A DNA stretch of 64,000 nucleotides from Alishewanella aestuarii B11 (GCF_000280055.1 NZ_ALAB01000039.1:62001-126000); one strand, 5' to 3'. Counted from the stretch's first letter, positions 37,224-46,930 are shown. Numbers and translations: made by a program. Notes: a model not told the origin generated them from the sequence alone.

Positions 37224-39386
37224 ATGAGTTTTGATATGGATGAAGACATCCTCCAGGATTTTCTGGTCGAAGCCGGTGAAATACTAGAGTTGTTGCAGGA
37301 ACAGCTGGTCGAGCTTGAGAATAACCCTCATGACACTGCTCTGTTAAATGCCATTTTCCGTGGTTTCCATACAGTAAAAGGTGGGGCTGGTTTCCTGTCA
37401 CTGACCGAATTAGTTGATGCCTGTCACGGCGCTGAAAACGTGTTTGATATACTTCGCACCGGTAAGCGCAGTATCACCCCCGAGCTGATGGATGTGATCT
37501 TACAGGCTCTGGATGTGGTCAATGAAATGTTTACTGAGGTGAAAGCACGTCAGCCGTTGACCCCGGCCGATCCTCAGCTATTAGCGGCACTGCATTTCTA
37601 TTCCGAGCCGGAAACACCCGGCGAGGCAGCACCTCAGGCAGCCAAGGCTGCACCTGCGGTTACAGCTCCGGTTGCGCCACAGGTTACAAAGGTACAGCAA
37701 CCAACCGCTTCACCCGATAGCGATGATGTCGATAGCATCACCGAGGATGAATTTGAGCGTATGCTCGATGAGTTACACGGTTCGGCCGCTCCTGGTCGCA
37801 CCGAAGTGGCTGCCAGTGCGCCAGCGGCGCCAGTGAGCGCAGGCGATGATATTACTGATGATGAGTTTGAAGCCTTACTTGACCAGCTGCATGGCAAGGG
37901 GAGCTTTAAGCCGGAAGTGCCTGCTGCACCAGCTGTGACAGCTACTGAGCCGGCCGCGCCCGCGGCCAAGGCTGATGAAATTACTGATGACGAGTTTGAA
38001 GCCCTGTTGGATCAGCTGCACGGCAAAGGCAAGGCGCCAGTAACCCCGGCAGCGGCTAAAGCAGAAGTTCCGCCGCCAGCACCGGTTGCCGCTCCTGCTG
38101 CCGCGCCGGTCAAAGCCACAGAGGCACCGGTTGCACCAGCTGCCGGTAATGCCGCTGCGGCAGATAAAGGTGCCGTCGCAGCAGAGACTACGGTGCGGGT
38201 TGATACTAAACGCCTGGACCAGATTATGAATATGGTCGGCGAACTGGTATTAGTCAGAAACCGGCTGGTCAGTTTATCGGGCTCTGCGCAAAACGAGGAA
38301 ATGAGTAAAGCCATTGCTAACCTGGATGTGGTGACTGCCGATATTCAGGGCGCGGTAATGAAAACGCGAATGCAGCCAATTAAGAAAGTATTTGGCCGTT
38401 TCCCGCGCGTGGTGCGCGATCTCGCCCGTTCACTAAAAAAAGATATCGATCTGGTGCTGGAAGGTGAAGAGACCGATCTGGATAAGAACCTGGTCGAAGC
38501 ATTGGCCGACCCATTGGTGCATTTAGTGCGAAACTCGGTTGACCATGGTATTGAATTACCAGATGTGCGTCAGGCTGCCGGTAAGTCGCGTACAGGTGTG
38601 GTCAAGTTAGCCGCGCAACAAGCCGGTGACCATATCCTGCTGACAATTCAGGACGATGGCGCCGGTATGGATCCGGAGAAGCTGAAAAACCTGGCGATCA
38701 AGCGCGGCGTTATTGATGCCGATACTGCAGCGCGGATGTCAGATACCGATGCCTTTAACCTGATTTTCGCACCGGGTTTTTCAACCAAAGAACAGATCTC
38801 AGATATATCCGGCCGCGGTGTCGGTATGGATGTGGTGAAAACCAAGATCACCCAACTCAACGGTACTGTGCATATTCACTCCAAACTGGGTGAGGGTACC
38901 TTGCTGGAAATCAAGGTACCTCTGACGCTGGCGATCCTGCCAACGCTAATGGTAATTGTCGGTAAGCAAACCTTTGCCTTACCTCTGGCAGGTGTGAGTG
39001 AAATTTTCCACCTCGATCTGGCAAAAACCAATATTGTTGACGGTCAGCTAACAATTGTTGTTCGCAACAAAGCCATTCCATTGTTCTACCTCGAGCACTG
39101 GCTGGTGAAAAACTCGGATAAAAAACTGCGTCGGGCCCAAGGTCATGTGGTCATAGTGCAAATTGGTCAACAGCAGGTCGGTTTTGTGGTTGATCAGTTG
39201 ATTGGTCAGGAAGAGGTTGTGATTAAAGCGCTGGACGCCCTGTTGCAGGGAACACCGGGTATGGCTGGCGCGACCATTACTTCTGATGGTGGTATTGCGC
39301 TAATTCTGGATGTGCCTAACTTGCTTAAGCATTATGCTAAAAAATCCAAAATTAAGTTTGAACAGTTTAAGCAGCTGCATGGATAA
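37224..39386 (+). CDS. cheA: Chemotaxis histidine kinase CheA with triple acidic repeat in the linker
   Basis: 720-aa kinase. The N-terminal HPt domain has phospho-acceptor His near 49 (AIFRGFHTVKGGAGFLSLTE). A long Ala/Pro linker (about 130-315) contains three copies of an ITDDEFEALLDQLHGKG motif where a classical P2 domain is not recognisable. The dimerisation domain (RVDTKRLDQIMNMVGELVLV), HATPase (LVHLVRNSVDHGIELP; DISGRGVGMDVVKTKI) and CheW-like P5 domain follow. In vibrios the corresponding CheA region is used by ParP for polar capture; that link is inference here. Confidence 0.95.
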   Translation: MSFDMDEDILQDFLVEAGEILELLQEQLVELENNPHDTALLNAIFRGFHTVKGGAGFLSLTELVDACHGAENVFDILRTGKRSITPELMDVILQALDVVNEMFTEVKARQPLTPADPQLLAALHFYSEPETPGEAAPQAAKAAPAVTAPVAPQVTKVQQPTASPDSDDVDSITEDEFERMLDELHGSAAPGRTEVAASAPAAPVSAGDDITDDEFEALLDQLHGKGSFKPEVPAAPAVTATEPAAPAAKADEITDDEFEALLDQLHGKGKAPVTPAAAKAEVPPPAPVAAPAAAPVKATEAPVAPAAGNAAAADKGAVAAETTVRVDTKRLDQIMNMVGELVLVRNRLVSLSGSAQNEEMSKAIANLDVVTADIQGAVMKTRMQPIKKVFGRFPRVVRDLARSLKKDIDLVLEGEETDLDKNLVEALADPLVHLVRNSVDHGIELPDVRQAAGKSRTGVVKLAAQQAGDHILLTIQDDGAGMDPEKLKNLAIKRGVIDADTAARMSDTDAFNLIFAPGFSTKEQISDISGRGVGMDVVKTKITQLNGTVHIHSKLGEGTLLEIKVPLTLAILPTLMVIVGKQTFALPLAGVSEIFHLDLAKTNIVDGQLTIVVRNKAIPLFYLEHWLVKNSDKKLRRAQGHVVIVQIGQQQVGFVVDQLIGQEEVVIKALDALLQGTPGMAGATITSDGGIALILDVPNLLKHYAKKSKIKFEQFKQLHG
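37737..38024 (+). repeat. Three coding repeats of an ITxDEFExLLDxLHG motif inside cheA
   Basis: Units begin at about 37737 (ITEDEFERMLDELHG), 37851 (ITDDEFEALLDQLHG) and 37980 (ITDDEFEALLDQLHG), separated by Ala/Pro-rich spacers. Units two and three are identical at protein level but differ in DNA, so the repeat is kept by selection rather than recent duplication. Confidence 0.85.
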
Positions 39387-39397
39387 GCAGGTGATCT

Positions 39398-40555
39398 ATG
39401 GCAATTAGGGTATTAATCGTTGATGACTCCAGCTTTTTCCGCCGCCGGTTACAGGAGATCCTGTCGGCTGATGCAGAGCTGGAAGTTATCGACAGTGCAG
39501 TGAACGGCCGCGAAGCGGTCGAAAAAGCGCTGGCACTAAAACCCGATGTTATCACCATGGATATTGAGATGCCGGTTTTAGACGGCATTTCAGCAGTGCG
39601 TGAGATTTTAAAGGTCCAGCGTATTCCAATTCTGATGTTCTCATCTTTGACCCACGAGGGAGCTAAAGCCACGCTCGATGCGCTGGAGGCCGGTGCCGTT
39701 GATTTTCTGCCAAAGAAATTTGAGGATATTGCCCGCGATAAACAGGAAGCCGGTGAATTACTGCGCGAGCGGGTCAGGGCGGTAGCCAGACGCAGGCCAT
39801 TGGGGCGTTCAACCTTTAGTAGTTCAGCCTTAGCCCGTAATAGCCAGAGCAGTACGCTGCGCCAGCCACTTGGTAGCAGACCGGCAGAGCGGACAACGGA
39901 GTCTGGGGCAGCAGAGCGCGGTCGTTTCGAACGGCCGGCTTTAACGCCACGCAGTCATTTCAGCGCTAGTGGCAAGGATTATAAAATTGTCGCTATCGGT
40001 ACCTCGACCGGCGGGCCTGTCGCGTTACAACGGATCCTGACCGCGTTGCCAGCGACCTTCCCGTTGCCGATTATTCTGATCCAGCATATGCCGGCCGCCT
40101 TTACCGGAGCTTTTGCACAGCGACTGAATAGTTTGGCCAAAATTGAAATAAAAGAAGCCGAAGACAATGATCTGTTAAGGCCCGGCGTCGCCTATCTGGC
40201 ACCTGGTGGTAAGCAGATGTTGGTGGAAGGTTCAGAAGGTCAGGCACGCTTAAGGATCAAAGAAGATGATTCGCCACGGATCACTTTTAAACCCAGCGTC
40301 GATATTACCTTTGCCACTGCTGCCCGTGTATACCAGGACAAGGTGTTGGCAATAGTACTGACCGGAATGGGCGCCGATGGCCGGGAAGGCGCCCGACTAC
40401 TGAAACAGCAGGGCGCTACCATCTGGGCCCAGGATGAAGCCAGCTGCGTGGTTTACGGTATGCCGCAAGCCATTGCTGCAGCAGGTTTAATGGATCAGGA
40501 AGTAAGTCTGGAAGATGTCGCTACCCGCATACTGCAGGAATTAAAGCATGGATAA
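39398..40555 (+). CDS. cheB: Chemotaxis methylesterase/deamidase CheB
   Basis: 385-aa two-domain protein. The receiver has acceptor Asp55 ([20 protein letters not shown]). A linker of about 60 residues rich in Arg/Ser follows. The methylesterase domain shows the catalytic Ser ([16 protein letters not shown]), His ([18 protein letters not shown]) and Asp ([18 protein letters not shown]). It removes methyl groups from chemoreceptors. It overlaps motC by 8 nt. Confidence 0.96.
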   Translation: MAIRVLIVDDSSFFRRRLQEILSADAELEVIDSAVNGREAVEKALALKPDVITMDIEMPVLDGISAVREILKVQRIPILMFSSLTHEGAKATLDALEAGAVDFLPKKFEDIARDKQEAGELLRERVRAVARRRPLGRSTFSSSALARNSQSSTLRQPLGSRPAERTTESGAAERGRFERPALTPRSHFSASGKDYKIVAIGTSTGGPVALQRILTALPATFPLPIILIQHMPAAFTGAFAQRLNSLAKIEIKEAEDNDLLRPGVAYLAPGGKQMLVEGSEGQARLRIKEDDSPRITFKPSVDITFATAARVYQDKVLAIVLTGMGADGREGARLLKQQGATIWAQDEASCVVYGMPQAIAAAGLMDQEVSLEDVATRILQELKHG

Positions 40556-41291
40556 GCTGGCGCTTGGCGGTCTGCTGCTGGCGCTGCTTGCCGTGACCGG
40601 TGGCTTTATGCTGGAGGGCGGTGCTGTTGCTACCTTGCTGCATTTACCGGCCTTTATCATCGTGTTCGGTGGTACCCTCGGCGCCGTGATGCTGCAGACG
40701 CCTTTTAACCAGTTTCAACTTGGTTTTCGCCTGTTACCCTGGGTGTTTCAGTCCTCGCGCTTACCCGTGAAACGCACCATCGGCCGGATTGTCGATTGGG
40801 GTTCTGCCGCCAGGGCGAATGGTTTTTTATCTCTGGAAGATGCTGCGCTGCAGGAAAGTGATCCCTTTTTACATCGCGGGCTGAACTTACTGGTTGACGG
40901 TGCCGATGCCGCGCAATTGCAAGCGACGCTTGATGCCGAGCTTAGCTTGGAGCGCGAGCGTTTACTGCGCGGTGCCAGAATCTTTGAAGCCATGGGGGGC
41001 TACAGCCCGACTATCGGCATTATTGGTGCTGTGTTGGGATTGATCCAGGCGATGGCCAATATCAGTGATCCCAAGTTGCTCGGCGCAGGCATTGCCACTG
41101 CCTTTGTTGCAACCATATACGGTGTAGGTTTTGCCAACCTGGTGTTTATCCCGATAGGCAATAAGCTAAAAAACCTGATCCAACAGCAAAGCCTGTACCA
41201 CGAGCTAATTATTGAAGGGCTGGTTTCTATCGCTCAGGGCCAGAATCCCAAAGCCATTGAGCCTAAACTGCAATCCTATTTACCGGGCTAA
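40548..41291 (+). CDS. motC: Flagellar stator protein MotC (MotA family)
   Basis: 247-aa four-helix stator subunit. Conserved MotA/ExbB blocks are [60 protein letters not shown] and [20 protein letters not shown], with charged cytoplasmic residues between helices 2 and 3. Position after cheB and before a MotB-type gene matches the motCD pair of pseudomonads. Proton versus sodium coupling cannot be decided here. Confidence 0.93.
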   Translation: MDKLALGGLLLALLAVTGGFMLEGGAVATLLHLPAFIIVFGGTLGAVMLQTPFNQFQLGFRLLPWVFQSSRLPVKRTIGRIVDWGSAARANGFLSLEDAALQESDPFLHRGLNLLVDGADAAQLQATLDAELSLERERLLRGARIFEAMGGYSPTIGIIGAVLGLIQAMANISDPKLLGAGIATAFVATIYGVGFANLVFIPIGNKLKNLIQQQSLYHELIIEGLVSIAQGQNPKAIEPKLQSYLPG

Positions 41292-41294
41292 GCT

Positions 41295-42266
41295 ATGTAC
41301 CGGCAGCGCAGACACCAGCAAACTACAGAGCGCGAAGATCTTGACCGTTGGTTGGTTTCCTATGCTGACTATATGACCCTGATGTTTGCCTTGTTCGTGG
41401 TGCTCTACGCCCTGTCGCTGTTAAAGCAGGAAGAATACAGTGTTTTAACAGAGTCTTTGACCCGGATTTTTGATAAACCGCGGCAAAGTGAAACCGGCCT
41501 CAGCGGCGCTGGCGTGTTAACTCAGACTGTACCGCAAAGTGACTTTGAACGCTATGGCAGCTCATTAGAGCAGGCAAAAGGCCCGGAGCTATTAGCTGAT
41601 GCCAAAGAGTTGACCGATCTTCGCCAGCATTATCTGGGAAGTCCGCTACAATCGCTGGAGCAGGAACTCACCCAGTCGCTGACGCAACTGTTGGACCAGG
41701 GTTTAGCCAAGGTTCGACTGGAGCAAGACTGGTTAGTGATTGAACTGAGTAGTGGCTTGCTGTTTCCATCCGGCAGTTCGGCGGCAACCAATTCGGCACG
41801 GGTAGTACTGCAGGAAATTGGTAAAATTATAAACCCGATCAATAATTTTTTACGCATACGCGGCTACACTGATAATGTACCGATCGCGAATGAGCTATTC
41901 TCGTCGAATTGGGAACTGTCGGTGGCGCGGGCGACCTCAGTACTCAGATTGCTGGAAAGTCAGGGCACGCCGCCGCAGCGTATGGCGATAGAGGGTTACG
42001 GCCAGTATTATCCGACCGCGGATAACAGTACGGCTGCGGGACGGGCCGCTAACCGTAAGGTGGAAATTGCGATTTCCCGCTACGGTTACCGGCCTGATAA
42101 TAATGTGCGCCCTGCCGAGCTGCCGGCAGTCATCGCCGAGCCACAGCCTGGCGAGATACAAAGCGAGGATGGAACCATTCAGGTGATTAGCCTGCCAGGT
42201 GGCGGCATCCGGATCACTACCCGTCGTGATAACCCCGACGCGGTACCCGAACAACAGGATCCATAA
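41295..42266 (+). CDS. motD: Flagellar stator protein MotD (MotB family)
   Basis: 323-aa stator subunit. It has a single N-terminal transmembrane helix with the ion-binding Asp (VSYADYMTLMFALFVVLYAL), a periplasmic plug/linker region, and an OmpA-like peptidoglycan-binding domain (NFLRIRGYTDNVPIANELFS; RMAIEGYGQYYPTADNSTAA; GRAANRKVEIAISRYGY). A C-terminal tail of about 50 residues extends past the OmpA domain. It pairs with motC three bases upstream. Confidence 0.93.
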   Translation: MYRQRRHQQTTEREDLDRWLVSYADYMTLMFALFVVLYALSLLKQEEYSVLTESLTRIFDKPRQSETGLSGAGVLTQTVPQSDFERYGSSLEQAKGPELLADAKELTDLRQHYLGSPLQSLEQELTQSLTQLLDQGLAKVRLEQDWLVIELSSGLLFPSGSSAATNSARVVLQEIGKIINPINNFLRIRGYTDNVPIANELFSSNWELSVARATSVLRLLESQGTPPQRMAIEGYGQYYPTADNSTAAGRAANRKVEIAISRYGYRPDNNVRPAELPAVIAEPQPGEIQSEDGTIQVISLPGGGIRITTRRDNPDAVPEQQDP

Positions 42267-42267
42267 C

Positions 42268-43044
42268 GTGGTAATTTGGACTATTGCGAATCAAAAAGGT
42301 GGCGTCGGTAAAACCACCACTACTGTCACACTGGGTGGTTTGTTAGCTGAGCGCGGCTATCGTGTGTTGTTGGTCGATATGGATCCACACGCGTCTTTAA
42401 CCTATTACTTTGGTATTGACGCCGAAGAACTTGAAGTCAGTGTCTACGATATTTTCACCCGGGGTAAAGCCATCAGCCGTGAGGAAATTCTGCAATCACT
42501 TTGCCCCAGTACGGCAGAACGGCTCGATATCCTGCCGGCTTCAATGTCACTGGCGACGCTGGACCGCTCGTTAGGAAACCAGAGTGGTATGGGCCTGATC
42601 CTAAAGAAAGGTCTGAAGCTGATAGAGCAGGATTATGATTATGTCCTGATTGACTGCCCACCGGTAATGGGGGTGTTGATGGTTAATGCACTGGCGGCCT
42701 GTGATCGGGTATTGATCCCGGTACAAACCGAATTTCTGGCGCTGAAGGGCCTGGACCGGATGATTGCTACTATGGCGTTGATGCGTAGCTCGAAGCAGGA
42801 GCTGACCTTTACTATAATCCCAACCATGTACGATAAAAGGACCAAAGCCTCACTGGAGGCCTATAAAGAGCTGAAAGCTAAATATCAGGATCGGGTCTGG
42901 TCTGCCGTAGTGCCGGTAGATACCAAGTTTCGTGATGCCTCTCTGGCACAAACCCCGCCCAATGTCTTTGCCGGTAATTCTCGCGGCGTCTTTGCCTATA
43001 ATACCTTACTGACCTATCTGTTACAGTTAAGTCCGGAGGCCTGA
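42268..43044 (+). CDS. parC: ParA-like ATPase ParC, polar chemotaxis array positioning
   Basis: 258-aa ParA/Soj-type ATPase. The GTG at 42268, one base after the motD stop, gives the normal N-terminus VIWTIANQKGGVGKTTTTVT with the deviant Walker A. VLLVDMDPHASLTYYFGID, YDYVLIDCPPVMGVLMVNAL and PVQTEFLALKGLDRMIATMA follow. An upstream in-frame extension overlaps motD and is rejected. Located beside a ParP-like gene, it matches the ParC/ParP pair that recruits chemotaxis arrays to the flagellated pole in vibrios. Confidence 0.92.
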   Translation: MVIWTIANQKGGVGKTTTTVTLGGLLAERGYRVLLVDMDPHASLTYYFGIDAEELEVSVYDIFTRGKAISREEILQSLCPSTAERLDILPASMSLATLDRSLGNQSGMGLILKKGLKLIEQDYDYVLIDCPPVMGVLMVNALAACDRVLIPVQTEFLALKGLDRMIATMALMRSSKQELTFTIIPTMYDKRTKASLEAYKELKAKYQDRVWSAVVPVDTKFRDASLAQTPPNVFAGNSRGVFAYNTLLTYLLQLSPEA

Positions 43045-43045
43045 A

Positions 43046-43909
43046 ATGAGCAGTCTTATTGCGAGTCAGAAGGTCATCCAGCATTATCTGCAGGCGTTGT
43101 TAACCGAGGATGATGCTGAGCAGCCGCCGGCGCCAGCAGCTGTGGCCAAGCCAGCCGCAGCGAAAGCGGCAGTCCCTGTTACAGCGGCGCCGACACTTGC
43201 TGAAGCCGAGCTGGCACAGAGTCGTAAAGCAGAATTAAATCGGTTGCTGGCTCAGGCCGTGCCCGTTGCCAAGGCCGCAGAGCCGGTGGTGCCTGCTACA
43301 GCAAAAGTGCAAACCACGGCGAAAACGCAGACCACACCAGAGGTTCAGAGCGCACCCGCAGTGCTGAATACGCCGGAGATGTTGCAACGCGCTATTCCGA
43401 TCGCCGAGCGTCTGGCGCAACCTACGGTAGCCGCGACCGTTTTGAAAACCGAAAAAACCTATCGCCAGCAGCGTTTTCAGGCATTATTTTTCAGTGTCGC
43501 CGGTTTAAAAATTGCGGTGCCGCTGACCGAACTTGGCGGTATTCATGAAGTCGGTGCCGTGAATGCGTTATTTGGCAAACCAGACTGGTTTAAAGGCATT
43601 ATGCTGCATCGGCAACAAAAAATTCAGCTGGTGGATACTGCCCGTTGGGTGATGCCGGAAAAATATACCCCGGAGCTGGCAACAGAGCTAAACTATCAAT
43701 ATGTTATTATGCTGGGAACCAGCGATTGGGGCTTGAGTTGTGAGCAATTAATTGACACCATTACGCTAGAACCAGAACAAATAAAATGGCGTGAGCACGA
43801 GGGGAAACGTCCCTGGATGGCGGGCCTGATTAAAGAGCAAAAATGTGTACTCGTTGATGTTGATGAGCTGGTCAATTTATTAAACCAGGGCCTTGATATT
43901 AACGCCTGA
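43046..43909 (+). CDS. parP: CheW-domain array-tethering protein ParP
   Basis: 287-aa protein with an N-terminal helix, an Ala/Pro/Thr-rich linker (about residues 25-130) and a C-terminal CheW-like domain (RFQALFFSVAGLKIAVPLTE; WFKGIMLHRQQKIQLVDTAR; LGTSDWGLSCEQLIDTITLE; LVDVDELVNLLNQGLDINA). In vibrios ParP uses this kind of domain to bind CheA and receptors while its N-terminus meets ParC. Gene order parC-parP-cheW supports the assignment. Confidence 0.88.
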   Translation: MSSLIASQKVIQHYLQALLTEDDAEQPPAPAAVAKPAAAKAAVPVTAAPTLAEAELAQSRKAELNRLLAQAVPVAKAAEPVVPATAKVQTTAKTQTTPEVQSAPAVLNTPEMLQRAIPIAERLAQPTVAATVLKTEKTYRQQRFQALFFSVAGLKIAVPLTELGGIHEVGAVNALFGKPDWFKGIMLHRQQKIQLVDTARWVMPEKYTPELATELNYQYVIMLGTSDWGLSCEQLIDTITLEPEQIKWREHEGKRPWMAGLIKEQKCVLVDVDELVNLLNQGLDINA

Positions 43910-43934
43910 ACCAGCAGACCCAAAGGAGCTGTAG

Positions 43935-44429
43935 ATGAATAGTAAGTTTTCAGAGCAAGCTGATAAGAACCAGGCCGCGGATCAGGTATTGCAGTGGGTA
44001 ACCTTCCGTTTGCAGGAAGAAACCTACGGTATTAACGTGATGCAGGTGCAGGAAGTGTTGCGTTACTCCGAAATTGCACCGGTACCGGGTTCACCGGATT
44101 ATGTGCTGGGGATCATCAACCTGCGTGGTAATGTGGTAACAGTGATTGATACCCGCGCCCGTTTTGGTTTACCGCCGGCAGAAGTCAGCGATAATACCCG
44201 GGTAGTGATTATTGAAGCTGAGAAGCAGGTGATCGGTATTCTGGTCGATAGCGTGGCGGAAGTGGTCTATCTGAAACAATCTGAAATTGATAACGCGCCT
44301 AATGTCGGTACTGACGAGAGTGCCCGTTTTATTCAAGGCGTTGCTAACCGCGATGGTCAGCTGTTAATTCTGGTTGATCTGAATAAATTACTGAATGACG
44401 AAGAATGGGACGAAATCAGTAGCATCTGA
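43935..44429 (+). CDS. cheW: Chemotaxis coupling protein CheW
   Basis: 164-aa coupling protein linking receptors to CheA. Signature stretches are QWVTFRLQEETYGINVMQVQ, EIAPVPGSPDYVLGIINLRG, NVVTVIDTRARFGLPPAEV and LILVDLNKLLNDEEWDEI. It is preceded by a good AAAGGAG ribosome site and its stop shares one base with the next ATG (TGATG). Confidence 0.97.
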   Translation: MNSKFSEQADKNQAADQVLQWVTFRLQEETYGINVMQVQEVLRYSEIAPVPGSPDYVLGIINLRGNVVTVIDTRARFGLPPAEVSDNTRVVIIEAEKQVIGILVDSVAEVVYLKQSEIDNAPNVGTDESARFIQGVANRDGQLLILVDLNKLLNDEEWDEISSI

Positions 44430-44863
44430 TGAATATCATACTGATTACTGTTGCACTGGCCGCGCTGGCGATCCTACTGCTGCTCACTGCCGCCTTCGGG
44501 TATCAGCGGCTGCGCCAGCAAGCTGAGCAGCTGGGCATCTTGCAGCAACAGTTTGACGCGGCGCAAAGCCAGAACCAGCAGCTACACGCCGAACTCGAGG
44601 AGCTGCGCTCTGGCTTGATTGGCGTGGGGCAGCGGGTGCTGAAGATGCAGGAGCAGCAACAGGGCTTGCGTCAGTGCCTGGATGAGTTACAACAGCAACA
44701 GCAAGTTATTGCTTTAAGCGATCCTGAAAGCAAGATCTACAGCCGGGCAGTGAAAATGGTAGAGCTTGGCGCCGATCTGGAAGAAATTATCCGTGAGTGT
44801 GAATTGCCACGGGCTGAAGCTGAACTGTTATTTAATTTACACCGCCAGCAGCGCGGTCAGTAA
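44429..44863 (+). CDS. DUF2802-like membrane-anchored coiled-coil protein
   Basis: 144-aa protein with an N-terminal transmembrane helix (LITVALAALAILLLLTAAFG), a Gln-rich coiled coil (about 30-100) and a C-terminal helical segment (KMVELGADLEEIIRECELPR followed by AEAELLFNLHR) that looks like a small helix-turn-helix unit. Proteins of this layout often sit after cheW in polar flagellar clusters and are annotated DUF2802. It is translationally coupled to cheW. No function is established; a scaffold role near the array is possible. Confidence 0.75.
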   Translation: MNIILITVALAALAILLLLTAAFGYQRLRQQAEQLGILQQQFDAAQSQNQQLHAELEELRSGLIGVGQRVLKMQEQQQGLRQCLDELQQQQQVIALSDPESKIYSRAVKMVELGADLEEIIRECELPRAEAELLFNLHRQQRGQ

Positions 44864-44887
44864 GCTTGCGCTGGCGCAGGTGACACT

Positions 44888-45208
44888 ATGCCGGACAAAA
44901 CCGATAATCCCCATCCCGAACTTAGTGCCAGTGCGCTAAAGTATGACGGCAGTCAGGCGCCGCTGATCATTGCCAAAGGCCATGGTCAGTTAGCTGCCGA
45001 TATTATTGCGCTGGCCCGCGAGCATGGTGTCTTGATCCATGAAGATGCTGAGCTAAGTAAACTGCTGAGTAAGCTAGAACTGGGCGAACAGATCCCGCGC
45101 GAGCTTTATCTGATTATTGCCGAGCTGATTGCGTTTTCTTATGTGCTGCAGGGCAAGTTCCCGGATAACTGGCACAATATTCACCAACGTATAGACCTAA
45201 AAACCTGA
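44888..45208 (+). CDS. Stand-alone FlhB C-terminal domain protein (FlhX)
   Basis: 106-aa protein matching the part of FlhB that lies after the NPTH cleavage site: ASALKYDGSQAPLIIAKGHG aligns with FlhB AVALKYDQGKFRAPAVVAKG, then LAREHGVLIHEDAELSKLLS and GEQIPRELYLIIAELIAFSY. The membrane part and NPTH motif are absent. In Campylobacter such FlhX proteins can replace the FlhB C-terminal fragment. Its last 12 nt overlap the 3' end of the convergent gene at 45197. Confidence 0.85.
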   Translation: MPDKTDNPHPELSASALKYDGSQAPLIIAKGHGQLAADIIALAREHGVLIHEDAELSKLLSKLELGEQIPRELYLIIAELIAFSYVLQGKFPDNWHNIHQRIDLKT

Positions 45209-46228
45209 TACCTGCTGCCATAACGCTTTGCTCAGGCTCGCCGCCTGATCCGGCGTATCAGCTGCCAGCCACTGGCAAATGGCCCTGGCGACATCCGGAT
45301 ACTGTACCTGTCTTAGTTGACTATCGTTATGCAGCCAGTTGGCAATCACGGCGCTGTTAAGGCTATCACTGCGCTCTGCCAAACCTAACTTCGTTAGTGC
45401 CAGAGCGTTTGACTGCTGTTCCATCTGCCCTTGTAGCGGTTTAACCAGAATGCGTTTTTGCAATTGCAGCGCTTCACTAATTAACTCAAAACCGGCATTG
45501 CTCAGCACTGCGCTGCAGCGCGCCAGCGTTTGTTTGAAGGCATCCAGACTAGGCGGCTGGGTTTGAATGTGCCCCAGCTGCTGTGCCGGCAGGCCCGGGC
45601 CAAACACACTAAACTGATATTCGGTCAGTGGCGACAATAACTGTAACACCTGTTGCTGATCTTCAAACGGCAGATAGACCAGCACCAGTGTCGGTTCGCT
45701 GGCCACCGCTTCAAAGGTGGTATGAATAATCGGCGGCAGGATAGGGGCGTTAAAATGATGCCAGTGTAATCCCAGGCTATAGTTGGCAGGGGCAAAGTAA
45801 CGAAAGATGCCCTGACTGAGCAGGTTAGCGTTTTCCATCGGGATCGGATGCAAAAACGCGTACTGATGGCCAATGCCGATACAGGGTTTTTTCTGCCGCC
45901 GTGCTGCCCAGGCCGTTACCGGTTCAAAATCGTTCAGAATAATATCGTAACGGCTCAGATCCAATTGGCGGACATCCTGCCACAGTTGCCGTACAGAGGC
46001 CTGGCGGAAGCTTTGCCAGTAATTTACCCGGCCCGCCGCTGTGACAAAGGTCAGACCCTGTCTTAGCTGGTAATGGCCAAAGGCCTGCATATCAAAAAAC
46101 TGCTCCGCCGGGCGGCCGGAAAACAGAAAGTCGACCTCGGCACCCTGCTGGCGTAAATACGGCTCCATGGCTCGGGCGCGGCTGATATGACCATTTCCTG
46201 TTGCCTGCACACCATAGAGGATCCGCAT
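45197..46228 (-). CDS. MJ1255/VC2487-family glycosyltransferase
   Basis: 343-aa GT-B-type protein. N-terminal MRILYGVQATGNGHISRARA (glycosyltransferase family 28-like, GNGH motif) with VDFLFSGRPAEQFFD; C-terminal nucleotide-sugar site CSAVLSNAGFELISEALQLQ followed by KRILVKPLQGQMEQQSNAL. These match a family known from archaea and vibrios (MJ1255/VC2487) whose substrate is unknown. It is not obviously tied to flagella; it starts 11 nt after tdk and converges on flhX. Confidence 0.8.
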   Translation of the reverse strand: MRILYGVQATGNGHISRARAMEPYLRQQGAEVDFLFSGRPAEQFFDMQAFGHYQLRQGLTFVTAAGRVNYWQSFRQASVRQLWQDVRQLDLSRYDIILNDFEPVTAWAARRQKKPCIGIGHQYAFLHPIPMENANLLSQGIFRYFAPANYSLGLHWHHFNAPILPPIIHTTFEAVASEPTLVLVYLPFEDQQQVLQLLSPLTEYQFSVFGPGLPAQQLGHIQTQPPSLDAFKQTLARCSAVLSNAGFELISEALQLQKRILVKPLQGQMEQQSNALALTKLGLAERSDSLNSAVIANWLHNDSQLRQVQYPDVARAICQWLAADTPDQAASLSKALWQQVSGF

Positions 46229-46239
46229 ACTTTACTCCA

Positions 46240-46830
46240 TTAATCGTCGTCGACTTGCCAGACAAGCGCTTTAAAGTGCTGGCGGCACATTGAAACATAG
46301 CTTTCATTACCGCCAATCTGTACCTGGGAGCCAGCTCTGGCCGGTTGTCCCTGTTCATCCAGCCGCACTACGAAGTTGGCTTTACGGCCGCAGTGACAGA
46401 TGGTTTTCAGTTCAATCAATTTGTCGGCCCAGGCTAACAGCGCCTCACTGCCGGCAAAGGTCTCCCCGAGAAAATCGGTGCGTAAGCCAAATGCCAGCAC
46501 CGGGATCCCAAGAGTATCAACCACATCGGTGAGTTGCCTGACCTGGGCCTTACTTAAAAACTGCGCCTCGTCAATCAGCACGCAATCGAGCCGGCCTTGT
46601 TGTTTTAGCTGGTCAATGTGTCGCACAAAGTCAAAGTCCGCGTCAAAAATATGGGCGTCCATCGACAGCCCAATCCGCGAGCTGACCTTACCTAAACCAA
46701 AGCGATGATCCAGCGCTGCGGTATAGATCGCGACGGTCATACCGCGCTCCTGATAGTTGTAGGCACTTTGCAGCAGCGAGGTCGACTTGCCGGCATTCAT
46801 TGCCGAATAATAAAAATAGAGTTGCGCCAT
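46240..46830 (-). CDS. tdk: Thymidine kinase
   Basis: 196-aa type II thymidine kinase for thymidine salvage. Walker A is [20 protein letters not shown], the DEAQF catalytic block is [19 protein letters not shown], and the lasso and zinc site follow ([26 protein letters not shown]). Length is standard. It is upstream of the MJ1255-type gene on the same strand. Confidence 0.96.
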   Translation of the reverse strand: MAQLYFYYSAMNAGKSTSLLQSAYNYQERGMTVAIYTAALDHRFGLGKVSSRIGLSMDAHIFDADFDFVRHIDQLKQQGRLDCVLIDEAQFLSKAQVRQLTDVVDTLGIPVLAFGLRTDFLGETFAGSEALLAWADKLIELKTICHCGRKANFVVRLDEQGQPARAGSQVQIGGNESYVSMCRQHFKALVWQVDDD

Positions 46831-46930
46831 AAGCTTACCTTTTGCAGTTGAAGGCGCAGTATAACAAGACTCTGGCAGAAAATATAAAGTAGCAATATGA
46901 CAGCAGTAAGACAGTGCGGTTTAAACGAAA

